Below, piece by piece: positions 50,055 to 62,631 of a stretch of 64,000 nucleotides of DNA (position 1 is the stretch's first letter; each line of letters opens with the position of its first letter). The stretch spans positions 24,710,611 to 24,774,610 of the forward strand of contig NC_023754.2 of the NCBI RefSeq assembly GCF_000499845.2, read 5' to 3'. Under the pieces are notes generated by a model. The model was not told the DNA's origin and searched no databases. It saw nothing but the letters and a program-made list of their open reading frames with translations. Source of the stretch: Phaseolus vulgaris. Lineage: Eukaryota > Streptophyta > Magnoliopsida > Fabales > Fabaceae. The position numbers were made by a program, and so were the translations under genes.

Positions 50055-51490
50055 GTATATATTGTATTGAAATTACTCTATTTCAAAGTTATATATATAT
50101 ATATATAATATGTATTAATTTTTATTTTTAACATTTTTTAGCATATCTAAATTATAAAACATATTCTAAAACAGAGTATAAAAATGTATATTATTATATA
50201 AAAATTAATGGTTTAAAATGTAAAGTTGTGGCACTTTTCTTTTTTCATTATTGAAAATAACGTGTGCGTTTGTTTCCTGTGTCTATTCTCCTTTACTCAC
50301 TTTTATGCAGAAGTATATATTTCTCTATTATAAAGAGTTCATTACAAGAATGCGTTTTATAACATTAATTTTGCGTTAAATCAAGTTTGATTAAATTTAG
50401 TTTAAAATGTAAAATGCAAAGATAAATAACTGACAGCTTTTATTAGTATTTTATTTGAAAACAGCGACAGCTTCTATACTTGCTCAAGAAGAGATATCCA
50501 AAAAGGTCACGAGATTGGGGCACGCTCCATCCAAATCTCAAACGTGCTTTCTCTCGGACCACTTTCCAAACTTAAATTTAAATTTAGAATGTCAGCATAT
50601 GTCGGAAATAAAAAAAACTAACATAATATATGATTATTGCTTTTAATCATACCATTTTATATATTTTTTGTTAATAGAGCGTACTTTTTTAAATGAAAAG
50701 AAGTTAAAATAATAATCCAATAATAATAATAATAAATTCATGTCCATTTTCAATAAATGTATTTTGATTCTATTTTGATTTGTGTTGCGTTTACTGTAAG
50801 ATAAATATATCGTAATTGATGGACTAATTGTCTTAATTATTATGGAAAAATTAGGTTTAGGGTTACTCATATCTTTTGTGAAGGGAATGCGTGTGCTGAT
50901 AAGTTTGTTAATTTATGATTTATTCATAGATAATCTTTTCATTAGTATAATAAACTTTCATCTTGTATGTTCTTATAATTATTTATGAATAAGTATAGTC
51001 TACCTATGTATAGTTTTTTTAACATATGAATTTTAGTTTAGTTTTCCGCATTTTTGTATTTTTTTTAATAATACTTTTTTCATGTGATAGCAAATGATTG
51101 TTGTTACTTGAAGTGTCAGTGTCAGTCGAGATTTTAAGATGTCTAACATAAAAGTTTTTATTTAAAAAAAGTTAGTAACAAACATGAAAGCTTTTATTTA
51201 AAAAAAAAGTTAGTGACAAGTATTATATATTTTGATGTATTTATTCTATTAAAAAGTTAGTGACAAGTATTTTGATGTATTTATTCTATTAAAAGTTAGT
51301 GACAAGTATTTTAATGTATTTATTTTATTTAAAAATTAATGAGAAGTTTTGAATGAACAAAATAAAGTAATTTTTATTTATTTATTTTGTATTTTTGATA
51401 AAAGAAATTATAATTTTTTTTAGTTAAATAAATTATCTTATCATCGACCGTTTTATAAAAAAAAATTCATTTAGATTTTTCATAACTTTG
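48900..51490. other. AT-rich intergenic region
   Basis: Contains (TA)n runs near 50020-50050 and 50090-50107 and a degenerate tandem repeat at 51.14-51.35 kb. No supported gene; the 63-codon frame at 50455 lacks features. Confidence 0.55.
51140..51350. repeat. Degenerate tandem repeat around AAAGTTAGTGACAAG
   Basis: AGTTAGTGACAAGTATT followed by 'TGATGTATTTATTCTATT' recurs near 51208, 51255 and 51294 (spacing 47 and 39 bp). A related 'TTTTTATTTAAAAAAAGTTAG' pair precedes it. Confidence 0.7.
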
Positions 51491-51497
51491 ATATACA

Positions 51498-51668
51498 TGT
51501 TGGAGATCCCACATCGACTAGAGAGATCCCACATCGACTAGAGAGATCCCACATCGACTAGAGAGATCCCACATCGACTAGAGAGTAAGACAACATTTTA
51601 TTATAAATAAATAGATGCAAATTTTACCTCATGATGATTTCAATCATGAGATTGAGTTAGGCTATCTT
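51498..51668 (+). mobile_element. Solo TRIM LTR with expanded 5' edge
   Basis: Starts TGTTGGAGATCCCACATCGA, the typical start of this TRIM family, and continues with 'CAACATTTTATTATAAATAAAT', 'TTTTACCTCATGATG' and 'GAGATTGAGTTAGGC', the order seen in LTRs of the family. No second LTR or primer site follows, so it is a solo LTR. Its first 20 bp unit is amplified fourfold. Confidence 0.65.
51503..51582 (+). repeat. 4 x 20 bp perfect tandem repeat in the LTR edge
   Basis: Four exact copies of GAGATCCCACATCGACTAGA, in register at 51503, 51523, 51543 and 51563. Confidence 0.95.
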
Positions 51669-52308
51669 AAAGATGAGAACAAAATTTTAAAAAATTATGA
51701 TTTAGAGAATTTGTCTCTTTCAAGGAAAGGGTAGAAAGAGTGACCCTTTTGGGTGAAACTTGATTTCTCATGCTTCCTAAAGAAGTGGTTCCAGCAATTA
51801 AACAAAAAAGAAGAAGATGACCCAGTGACTCTAGATATATTTTTGGAAACAATAAGTAATTGCAAGGATAGATTGATTTTTTAGAAGAAAAAAAGTAAGC
51901 AATTGAAAGGGTGAGAAAAAAAATATTAAATATTGGACTTTATCTTAAAAAAAAAATTTGGGGGATAATTTATCTTAATAAAACTATTAAAAGAATTGGG
52001 TGTTCTAAAGTTTTAGGACCTTGAACCCTGGTTCTAAAAAATTCACAAACATAACCTTAGTGATAAGGGGAAGTTAGGATTGAACATATAACATGCAAAA
52101 GTGACTTAATACTTAAAAGAAATTAAAGTTCAGTGGCATCAATTATTAACTGATCATTGCAATAGTAGGCATTCTAGTATTGCCATAATCATTCAGTACT
52201 GCATATACACCATACTCAGAAGAACCTTGCAAGTTGCAGAACAATTGCTGGCCAATTGGTTCAGTGGTAGGTAGGCTATATTAACTTGAATCAATGGTAT
52301 TTTCCAAC

Positions 52309-53814
52309 CTAACAATATACATTTTTCATTCTGTTACCACCATACAACCTGAAGAGACTGAAAGCAGAAATACAAGACAGGACCACCATACTAAGGCTAA
52401 CCCCAAAAGCACTAGCAATCCCTTCTCCCACTTGGTTGCAGAATTTTCCATACATGTTGCACAACTCCATCCATTGCAGTTCTGGCTGGCCCACCTTTGC
52501 TAACATTCCCGATTGCCCTGCAGCCGCCACTGCCGCCACTGTTACATATGCCATTACCTTCATGCATAGGAAAGTTATGTCTTTAGTGTTATGATAACAG
52601 TGTGTAGTACATTTTTTTACTAACATGTTCTGTAAGATCAGGATCCATTTCTTCATACTGAATCTATTAGAAACCATAAATGAACACAACATAATTTCTT
52701 TCTGTAGTTGAAGTTATAGTATAATAAGACCACATCTACAATGCTCACTGTGTTTTAATTGTTTTAGGTCATTACTATTAAAATCCCAACAACCAGCACA
52801 CACTTGGATACTCCCCAATCATGGACTTTGGTATGTCTTAACCGTGAATGATGCTGGAGTCCTAACATCAATCAGGCATGGTCCCCTAAAAGGCCCCACC
52901 ACAGTATCCTTGCTTGACAAGACAAAGTTGAGATCTTTATGTTTGGCTGTCGAAATTTGACCCTTGTTCAGCTTTTGACAAATGTAGAGAGCAAAAATTC
53001 CGGAGAAAAATATCTGATGTTATCAAATGTCGCTCTCTACTGTGAACTGTGATGTTTTGCCTAATTTGTGTGATGTTGGTTCACAATTACATCAATTGAT
53101 TGATCTACTAGATAGAATAAAAGGAACTAATTGGATACAAATATTCAGTAATTGTTCATATGAGCTAGGCTTCAACTTTGGGTATTAGTTAAAGGGAAGC
53201 TACAAAAATTTCATAAAAAGCAGAAAAAATGAAATGCAATGGCAGTCGAATAACATTGTGACGCATAGTTTTGGTTACACTTCAAAACAAAAGGGTTTTT
53301 TAAGTTTATAAAATGTACCTGATCACCAGAAAAAATGACCCATGCTAGGGGCTTGCTTAAGAGTGTTCTTCCTCTGACCACACAAATGATACAGTGCAGC
53401 CCTTGGAGTAGAGAGAAGCCAGCAGCCAACCCATTTGCAACTACCAGGAATCTGCAAGGTTAACAACAATAAAAATTAGAACACTACAACCAGCAACGTT
53501 TTGGCAATAAAAAACAGGGCTTTAAATTGCGATCACAATCGCAGTTTTTGCAATCAGAAGAGAAGATTGGGGAGCTAAAGAGCTTACACCAAAGCCTTCA
53601 TGTCTGTAAATTTAGCTGTCTTCTGAATTGAGAAAAACTCTTTGACTTGGGAATCAGTTCCCACGAGAACAGCTGCAAGAACTCCCAAACCTAGGATCAC
53701 ACACCTCAACACCAACTCAGTTATCCTTATCCTCCTATCAAACATTTTCCCATTTGTGTCGTGGTTAACTGGGACAGTCCCAGTACTAACACCTGCACCC
53801 AAGTAACTACTCAT
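52309..53814 (-). CDS. CASPL2B: CASP-like membrane protein, subfamily 2B
   Basis: Three exons, 53814-53588, 53451-53319 and 52557-52309, join in phase to 202 residues from MSSYLGAGVSTGTVPVNHD. Four hydrophobic helices are visible: after DRRIRITELVLRCVILGLGV (about 30-50), at FLVVANGLAAGFSLLQGL (about 77-95), at MAYVTVAAVAAAGQSGM (about 122-138) and GIASAFGVSLSMVVLSCISA (about 170-190). Conserved signatures include TDMKALVFLVVANG, KPLAWVIFSGDQ and WMELCNMYGKFCNQVGEGIA, which from memory match Arabidopsis CASPL2B proteins. CASP-likes are MARVEL-related plasma-membrane scaffolds; CASPs guide Casparian strip formation, and the role of 2B members is less clear. The ATG at 53814 gives the family's usual start. 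Confidence 0.92.
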
Positions 53815-53942
53815 TTCTCCTTCAAAATCAACACTCAGAAACAAGAAACACGGGACAATATAAAAGAATTCCTCAGATCAACCTAGAAAAAAAAGTAGTG
53901 AGAAGTGAGAACTATGGATGAACACCAACTTTAACTTTCTAT

Positions 53943-53952
53943 TATTTATATA
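53943..53952 (-). promoter_or_regulatory. Candidate TATA box of the CASPL2B gene
   Basis: TATATAAATA on the minus strand, about 130 bp upstream of the ATG at 53814. Inference from position. Confidence 0.5.
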
Positions 53953-53999
53953 GACTCAGTTTTTTTTCCTCTTTTAAAGTTGTGACGGTGGTGCTTAGC

Positions 54000-56180
54000 A
54001 GCAATGCTGCACAGCATGCCAAGTGGTCAAAACGTGGGTCTGCTAGGACAGACTGGAGAAAGTGTATATAGGTAGACATAAAAGGCACTTGAATCCATAC
54101 ATACATACATTGCCATTAAATGGGTCTGTTCTGACCTCTGGTTCTGCATTTAAGGACTGATAAATACAAAGAAAAATTTGGTTTTGAGCGCTCTTTATTG
54201 TGTCTAGGAAGGAGTAACAGTTTCCCGTCCCTAGGAACGATCTGATGTGATAATATGAAGAGTGCCTAAATCCTGATCAACCAAGGCTAGCGTGGTTCAA
54301 GTTATGATGCCCCATTTTCTTTTTTGCCTATACCATACAAAACGCATGGTAAAGGAAGATGATATAGTGCCTAGTTTTTATCATTTTTTTCTGGGGTTTG
54401 GGGAAAGGATGAAGTCTAAACAGAAAAAAGTGACCTTCCCTGGTGTAGATATCTTGCTTGATAAAGCACAGTAACAGTTGGTTTCACTTGTTTGGCCCGA
54501 AGTAGAAATTTGGTTGCTGAAAAGTTACTGAAGGTAAAGCTGGTGGAGGAATCATTAAGGGTCATCAAGAGTTTTATTATTTGGATCTTTTGATAGGTAA
54601 TATACTGGTATGAGTATTAGTGACTATATGCTCAGAAAAATATGTAAGTTATTAGTCTCATAAATGAAGAAGTGAGTGTTCACACGTGACATGAAAGGAT
54701 AGCAAAGCATGCCAAGTATAAATGAAGATAACGCCATCTCACTACATATCAACAACTTGATTCCACTAACAACAGTTTCACAGCACTTGCTTAACTTACC
54801 CTTAAAAACTGCAAGATTGCCTTTAGACGTGCAAAGAAAGTTATCTAAAATTGTCAATTCTCAAGTCCTTCCAAGAAAAAGACACATTACATTATCCTAT
54901 GTTTCTTTAAAGACGGACTTAAAAGCTGAATTGAATTCAACCATGCTTGTCCATTTGAAGTAAAATTAAAATATATTATTTAGGAGCTTTTATCATGGAA
55001 AGCTATTACTGCTACTTTGCGTATGGTGCTCAGCTACTGTCAGAATCCTGAATATGTTCATGGTTTGCTCTTTCATTCTCAAGTTTCAATTTTTTAGTGT
55101 TATTTTATTTCTTTCATGAAAAAAAATTGTCTTTATATAAATATGTTTTAAGTTCGAATTTGATTAGAATGCACTTTCTACAGTATTATCTTTATAATAA
55201 TTATTTTCAAAGGGTGTGATTTATAATATTTATTGTTAACAATATATTTATACTTACAATTGACTGAAATGTTTTTTTTAAAGTTTAAAGTTTAATAACA
55301 GTTAATTAGAAAGACTTATTTAATAATTAAAATATCTAACATTCCTAGAATGCATGAAAAATCAAACTCTATATAGTACCTTTGAATAAGTTTATTTTGA
55401 TGAAGTCAGGCTATTTTATTTTTTAATAATTTAGCAAAAAATTAATTATTAAAATCAGTGAAGCTTTTACAAAACATGTTGAAAAAAAAGATAACCTAGT
55501 GTTATAAGGCTGCTCTCATGATCATTTTTCAAGGTCTGAAGAAGGTTCAGGTATGGACCTATTACATGCAGCTTTATCTTGTATTTGATAGAATTTGGTT
55601 ACGAGTTTAGCTGGTGATAAATACTTACAAAATAAGTGGTTAATAGTATTTTGATTTCTTTTTTGTTATTGCATTATTATTAATTTATATTAATATTGTA
55701 AATAAAAGGTATAAACTCAACACTATTATTGCTTATACAATATTAAAGTCAACTAACTCCTCTATAAACCATTCACAAACGACTAAGAAAAACCATTTTA
55801 TGTGGTGAATTTTTAGAGATCTAACTTGGGTCAATGTCAATGGAGATTGCAGCATCATTGAAACAGGAAGAGTCTCTTTTGTGCCAAACTGGTAATTCTG
55901 GAAGACACGAGGGATGGTCCCTTGCATTTGTTAGATAAAAGGGTTGCTTCACACTTCACTTTTTAATCTTTCTGCAATTATTCCATTCTTTCAAGGACTC
56001 ACTCTGAACTCCTCATAAGGACCCTGCTCTGTAGCTATTCCACACTCCAAACATGTCTCAAAACTTCCCAGTAGATAAATTGGAAATTCTAGTTCAACCC
56101 TGTTAGATATTTTGTTTTTTAAACTGTATGTAACTGCTCTGAGTCTTTATTTGTTTTGTCTCTTTCAATTGTTTGTTGAA
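54000..56180. other. Intergenic region
   Basis: Upstream region of CASPL2B followed by AT-rich DNA. A minus-strand 64-codon frame at 55.73-55.93 kb (PRVFQNYQFGTKETLPVS) has moderate complexity but no recognised family; it may be a decayed exon. No supported gene. Confidence 0.5.
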
Positions 56181-56186
56181 CTAGTA

Positions 56187-56645
56187 TATAGACCCGTGAA
56201 ATGCACGGGAATATTTATAATATTTATTATTTAAATAAAAATATTATAATAATAAATCTATATATCAAAATTAAGAATTATTTTAGAATAAATTAAAATT
56301 ATAAATCAAAATTACATTAATTATTGAAGTATCAGTAAAGAATTAAGAAAAATCAAATCGATCAATTATTCAATTATTAGTAAATAATTAAGAATATATA
56401 AAAAAACAAAAATAAAAAATTGACCCAGTGTATTATATTTATTGTCATAGCAATGTATAAATATATTTAAATAGATGTTTTTTCAAATTTAAAAGAGAAG
56501 ACAGCTTTTCATAAATAGTAAAGTTTTGTTGTGAATAACTGTGCTTCAGCGTTTTCTTTTTGAAATTGGCAAGGGGTGTTTTGTAGCTGCAAAATATAAA
56601 ACATATAGAATCTTTTAGATACAATATCCATGAGGTAGTCATATC
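56187..56645 (+). mobile_element. Helitron-like 5' terminal region
   Basis: A CTAGTATATAGACCCGTGAA start with a perfect 6-bp inverted repeat CCCGTG (56193-56198) / CACGGG (56204-56209) resembles 5' ends of plant Helitrons. The following ~440 bp also occurs, diverged, at 41.73-42.17 kb. No CTRR 3' end with hairpin and no Rep/helicase frame were found in the window, so this is either a non-autonomous element or a fragment. Assignment is by resemblance. Confidence 0.5.
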
Positions 56646-56770
56646 AAGTTTCATAATTTCTTCAGCACTAAAATCCATCAAAGTGAATAATAGATAGTGG
56701 ACAATGAAGGAAGTAGGGAATAGTAAGATAGGAACGTAGAAAGAACAAAAGAGTAGGATTCTGAGTGAAC
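56646..56770 (-). pseudogene. Fragment matching exon 1 and promoter of the B3 gene at 63.4-63.5 kb
   Basis: On the minus strand an ATG at 56681 reads MDFSAEEIMKLD, close to MAPTTEEIVKLD at 63515. Just upstream of each start, similar blocks occur on the plus strand: AGTGAATAATAG, then AAGTAGGGAA / AAGTGGGAAA and AGTAAGA. After codon 12 the similarity stops and no B3 domain follows, so this is a truncated copy of the gene start. Confidence 0.45.
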
Positions 56771-57725
56771 AAAAGCCAAGTGTCTTACGTATTTATAGCC
56801 AAATATTAGTTGTGACCATTTGATATCCATTGTCTCAAACAACATGACGTTTCAGTTGAAACAATATATTCAATAATAAAGAGAGGAATAGATAATTAAT
56901 AATTAATAATGAATAATAATACTAAATAATAATAAAAAATTGATTATTTAGAAAGGAAAAAAAAATAGTCAATCATGAATAGAAGATAAAAAGATTACCT
57001 GTATATATTATATATTATATTGAAATAATAAATTGCTGCCATATGTAAGAGAAATACCTAGGAAGATTAAAAGACAACATTGAAAAGAGTGTATAGAGAA
57101 AGACCACAATTCTGACAGCTATTTAATGCACCTTATTAATTAAAATATAAGTTAGTTTAAACAAATTTAGGTGAGTAGAATGAGAAATATATTATATGGT
57201 TTAAAAAACCTAAAATGATATGACTTCTCCAAAAAAAAACTATTAAAAAAACATATATAAAAAAGGGTGTTTAAAAAATATACATACATGTAATAATACA
57301 TCCTCTGAAAGCAAAAAATTATTGCAATAAGCTTTAAAAAAATAGAAGAACAGATCAGATATAGAAGTTGATAAGTAATATCTGGAATAATTATAAATTT
57401 ATAAAATAATTCACAAACCTATAAGTTTTGTGCCCAACATTCTTCCAAAAAATAAGCCATTATAGTAATTACACAAAAACTGTTTAACATTTTTTAACTA
57501 TAACGTAACGTATTTACGTAACAGAAGGATAACGTCGAATAATGAAATCAACAATATTAAATAAACAGACTCAAAATGTACTGATACATCATAAAATATT
57601 CTGAATAGAAATTAAAAACAGTTATAGAAATGTCCAACAGTGATAGAAATACATCAAAAATCATCATTCATAAAACTCCTTTTTCGATCTTGACATTTTT
57701 CCTTAATACCCTTAATGGAACATCA

Positions 57726-60113
57726 TCATCGGCTGTGTGATGGTGAAGCAAAATCTCTTTTAAGTCCAGGAGGAACAACTTCAGCACTTAACCGACGGTC
57801 ACTCGCTAAGTCAACAGTTTCATAATGCAATTCAACAACTTCATTGGCAAATTTTTTAAACAAATCCCGCAACATGAAGTACAAATATTAGTAAGATTTT
57901 TATTTTTAAACTAATTATTTAAATATAAAATACCTGAGGAACTTCTACAGAGGAATCGTCTTGTTCGACATCTTTAATACTGCATAGTCTTTTCTTCTGA
58001 GATTGAAGTTCCTTGACAACATAAAAATTAAAGTAAAAGATATAAATAATTAATTTAGAAATAAAATGCAACACAAAATATAATAAAATAAAATAAAAAT
58101 ACATACCAAACTTTCAAAACCACCATTAGAAAATATTTGGATAATATTGTCATCAGTACAAATTTTTTTGACACGGAATGATTGATCAAACCTGTTAGAT
58201 TGATCTTTAACACAACCAACTTTAAACAACACAACTTTGTCTATCAAAAGACCAAATTCTTTGGGTAGTACACCAGAGTCAGAGTTTTAGAAATTAAAAA
58301 GAAGATTAAAATATTACTATATTAATTTATACAATAACATTTTCATATATGCATCAATAGACATAACATAAGGACTATTGGAAAATTACCTTGTCATTAC
58401 TTTCAAATAATTCCGCACAAGATTTATTGATCAGTGTAGTTGCATCTTTGTCAAAAAGAACAATAGTGGTGGAGTCTGTTTCATCCATTACTCGCACCTT
58501 CAGCTTATACATGAAATATAAAATATAAAAAAAAGTTAAAAAATATAATATAATAGATTTTACTAATATAGAAAGTAATGAAAAGAAAATTATGGCATTT
58601 ACAAAGAATACCTTGGTTGCACTTTCATAACATGCTTATTACATTTTTCACAAAAAAACATCTTTGAATCCGGGTAAATGACTTTATTGCATAAGCAAGC
58701 CGTGTACCACCATTCATCATTAGCTACAATATGTTTTATAGTAGCTAAAACAACAAAAGTGCTTTCTTGAAAACAAAAACAGGTTCTGCAGTTAAGCATA
58801 CATAATTGATTTCATTAAATTTTGCTAAAAAAATATAATTATACCTCCTTGCAATCTTTCCGGCCTTGAATAGTGTTTCTTGGAATGAAGTGGATAAATT
58901 CATCATCAACATTTTGTTTTGCAGAATCTCACAACTGACTGAGTCCTTGAGTAGGAGAATCTGTATTTTCCATCATCCTACAAATGTTAAATTTGTAGTT
59001 AGAATGTGTCATAATTTTCAAGTAATGAGTGACAAAAGTACGTATTGAAGTAACCTTTTCTTAAGTTCGTTTTCTTCTTTAGACTGTAAGTTATATTTTA
59101 ATTTCGTACAATCCAAGCAGTTTTGTAGACAAACCTTGTCTACAATCAAAATAAAATACATTAGGTTATAAGTACATAAATTTAAGTAGAATAATAAAAA
59201 AATAAGTTATAGTTGCATGAGTAAACATACCCTGGAAAATCTTGACTTTAGCAAACTGCACACTGATGACCACATTTTGCAACTCTCCAGATGACAAAAA
59301 TGCATTCAGCTCATCAACGTAATTGCCAAATAATGTACACTCCATGCGCAAGCTGTTGTAAATAAAATTTGAATTGTTTAAAACAAATTTTCGAATGGTT
59401 GAACTACAAAGTTTTAGCTTACCCATCAGCTTCAATGAAAATCACATTTAACTTAGTTGATGAGCTTGTTCTATTAATCTCCCTCTCGGTGCCTACACTA
59501 GTCAGTAAACCAATAACATCTGGAATAAGAAAATTATGTAAGCACATATGGAAACAAATATCTTGAACCAAAACCATTATAAGTAAACTTACCAACTAAA
59601 TAATCAGTATAAAAAACAGGGGCTCTTATCACAAACATTGGGGTGTACTGAGGTATTGCACATGATACCAGTTCATTTCCTACACAGGTTACCTTAGTTC
59701 CAAACTGGAAATTAATCTTGTACTTGTGACGGGTTGTTCTATAAGATCCTGAATTAGTTGTCACACTAAAGAAATTGAAAGAATAAACCTTATCCTCAAA
59801 AATATGATTTTGAAATTTATAAATTAGTGTTTTTCTAACAGAAGCATGAATTCTATCACCCTGGAAAAGAAGAATCAAGATTAAACATGATTACAATAAT
59901 TGATATTAATATTTAGATCAAACCAATAAGAAAGGAAATGATAAAACAGTTCACCTCTTTATCTTGAATCACCATTTCCATTGAGAATGGAAACTTGCTT
60001 TTCTTGAAGTCCGACACAAACCACAATCGAATCACTTTTGCTATCAGAATCCAATTTTCGTTCTCTGGATTGATATCTTTGATTGAATTTGTATTTTGTC
60101 TTAACAAAGACAT
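57726..60113 (-). pseudogene. RPA70-like single-strand DNA-binding protein gene, probably decayed
   Basis: Exons that join in phase: 60113-59955 (starts MSLLRQNTNSIKD), 59860-59593, 59519-59423, 59352-59231, 59139-59055 and the start of the next at about 59001. They encode two OB-type regions as in plant RPA1 paralogues: IAKVIRLWFVSDF and GDRIHASVRKTLI, then TKLNVIFIEADG and GELQNVVISVQFAKVKIFQ. Further exons carry a C-terminal zinc-ribbon OB fold (ACLCNKVIYPDSKMFFCEKC, 58.61-58.77 kb), VMDETDSTTIVLFDKDATTL (58.39-58.51 kb) and GLLIDKVVLFKVGCVKDQ (58.1-58.29 kb). Lesions: an in-frame TGA about 15 codons into exon 6, a phase mismatch at the next junction, and no AG at two expected acceptors (near 58511 and 58285). 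RPA-like genes of this kind are often carried by plant Helitrons. Confidence 0.75.
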
Positions 60114-61600
60114 TGTAAGATATTCCTTTTAAGAAAAAGGAAAATGCAGACTGCAAATGCTTATGCTAAATGAGATTCCAAATAACATACCACACATCTA
60201 TTTATATAGAAGGATTGGTGCTTAATTATTTTGAAAAAGTAAAAAATAAGTAAAATATAGATTTCAAAATGAGTACGAATAGTAAGAAAAAGAATGAATG
60301 ATGATTGATTTGTACAATGTTTCACGAAAAGGAAAAGACTTTTGAAATAATCAAACCATAAAATGGTCTAATACATATGGTAACGTTAACATTGTGATAA
60401 AATTCTTAACTTTTAGGTCCAGGAAACAAAATTGTTTTTCCACTCAAAAGAACATCATTCTACTTTAAGCATTAACATTAATGAAAATGTTGTTTGACTT
60501 TAGAAAGAGAAAAATGTTGCAAAGAGACTTTCACAAACATCTATCTATAAAAAATGACGTTATACAAACTGACGTACATGCAATATGTAAAACAGATGAA
60601 AATCAAAGTTCAAAAATTGGTCCATTTACAGAAAGATGTTCCAAAAATAGAAACTTCACATGTTTTTTTTTGCAGATTTGCAAAAGACCTTTTCTGGTTT
60701 ACAAAAAAAAGGAACCCTTGCTTTGAAAACCTATCTATAAAACACAAATTGAAAGCTTACAAAATTGATACTACGAAGATTGAGAATGTAAGTTTCATGA
60801 AGAAGGTAAAATGTCATAAATCTATACATAATCGTACAAAAGAACGAAAAAATCGTACCTGGGGGTTCATATAACGTGCAATCAGTTTCACAAACATGGA
60901 AAAAAAGGGAACCCTATGAAAAGGTTTAACACAATTTGGGAAAAAATCACTATGCTAAGCAAAACATTCACAGTAAAAATTCCAACAAAAGGTAACGTGG
61001 GGTTTAGGAAAGGACGAAGTTCTTACCAATTTCATTTCATGATACAATATTGATTTCTCATGCATACAAAAGAACGAAAAAATCTTACCTTGGAGTTCAT
61101 ATACCGTGGATTCAGATTCACAAACATGAAAAAAAAAGGAAAACCTATCAAAGTAGCTGGAATCACATAAGTAGCGGTGGCTGGGGCAAAGCATATGTGA
61201 TGGGGCAGAGCAAATGTGATGAACAAAAAACACAAAAAGGAAGAGAGCTGGTGAGTTTAGGTAATTGCATCTTTTAAGAAAATCCTTTTATCAGCTGCAA
61301 TAAAAATCAATTCTTTAAATTTCATTAATATTTTTTAAATATTATTAAAGAATTTATTATAAAATAATTTATTATAGAACCTGTGTAAAATAATTTAAAA
61401 ATGAAAAAAATAGGTCATTTGTGAAGAATGAAAAAAACCCTACACCCTCTCCTTCATCCACTCTCCCACTCTCAAAACCATGGAAAGAAACAACAAAAAC
61501 AATCTCTCCCTCCTCAAACTTGATTGTTGATGGACAAACTTGATTTTTGATGGACTTTTAGACAAAATTGATTTGACATTAACTTAGACTTAATCCTTCA
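60114..61600. other. Non-coding interval upstream of the RPA-like gene
   Basis: AT-rich with a ~95-bp direct repeat (60.83 and 61.06 kb). Overlapping open frames on both strands near 60.5-61.3 kb lack domains. Confidence 0.5.
60831..61155 (+). repeat. Direct repeat, two ~95-bp copies 230 bp apart
   Basis: ACAAAAGAACGAAAAAATC followed by 'TACCT..G.GTTCATATA.CGTG' and 'TTCACAAACATG.AAAAAAA' occurs at 60836 and again at 61066. The two copies differ at scattered positions. Confidence 0.75.
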
Positions 61601-61629
61601 TTTGTTTAAATAGCATTACAATTACATTA

Positions 61630-62420
61630 TTTTTTTTGTATTTGAATTCATTTTCAAGTTTAATATTTTCATTAATTATTAAAATGGAATATTGCTATTT
61701 TTAACTTTGTTAAATAATTATTTAATTATTTAATACTATTAAACAATTTTCAATTTGTCTTATTTTACAATATTTCTATTTGAATTCATTTTCAAGTTTA
61801 ATATTTTCATTAATTTAAAAAATAGAATATTGCTATTTTAACTTTGCTAAATAATTATTTAATTATTTAATACTATTAAACAATTTTCAATTTGTCTTAT
61901 TTTACAATATTTCTATTTGAATTCATTTTCAAGTTAAATATTCTATATGTTGATATTATTTGATATTATTCATATATTATTAATATTATTATATTATTTT
62001 TTGTATTTGAATTCATTTTCAAGTTTAATATTTTCATTAATTTAAAAAATTGAATATTGCTATTTTTAACTTTGTTAAATAATTATTTAATTATTTAATA
62101 CTATTAAACAATTTTCAATTTGTCTTATTTTACAATATTTTCTATTTGAATTCATTTTGAAGTTTAATATTCTATATGTTGATATTGTTTGATATTATTC
62201 ATATATTATTAATATTATTATACTCCATTTTTCATTATTTTAAATATTAAAAAAATGGAATATTGCGATTTTCAAAATTGATAAATCAATATTTCATGCT
62301 TTTCAACATTTTTCAATTTGTATTTTTTTAAATAAAGTAAAAAAAAATATCTTTTGTATTTGAATTCATTTTCAAGTCCATTAATTTAAAAAATGGAATA
62401 TTGTTATTATCAACTTTGTT
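61630..62420 (+). repeat. Tandem array of ~138-bp AT-rich units
   Basis: TTGAATTCATTTTCAAG (one copy with TTTTGAAG) recurs near 61642, 61781, 61918, 62007, 62147 and 62361. Between them lie 'GGAATATTGCTATTTT.AACTT', 'AATAATTATTTAATTATTTA' and 'CAATTTTCAATTTGTCTTA'. Spacings are about 139, 137, 89, 140 and 214 bp. Two longer units share 'ATTCTATATGTTGATATT', so there is a higher-order period of ~225-230 bp. Confidence 0.85.
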
Positions 62421-62631
62421 AAATAATTAATTTGGGATAATGAATGAACAATCTAAGACGTGCATCCCGTAGAGAACGAATACAACGAAAAATAAAGTAA
62501 ATTAACAAAAATTAAGTAATAATTAACAAATACTTAACAACTACCAAACAAAATTAAATATTTGTCTTCGTTTAAAAACAACGACTAGAAAGGTTTAGCC
62601 TAAAAGCATAACAAAAAACTTAAAAGACTTG

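Noticed and set aside
52246..52275. TTGGTTCAGTGGTAG resembles a tRNA A-box
   Set aside because: No B-box, acceptor stem or anticodon arm could be found in the right places.
55733..55927. 64-codon minus-strand frame
   Set aside because: Complexity is fair, but no family is recognised and no neighbouring exon continues it.
60481..61277. Overlapping frames of 75-106 codons on both strands
   Set aside because: No domains; K/F-rich composition follows the AT-rich repeats.
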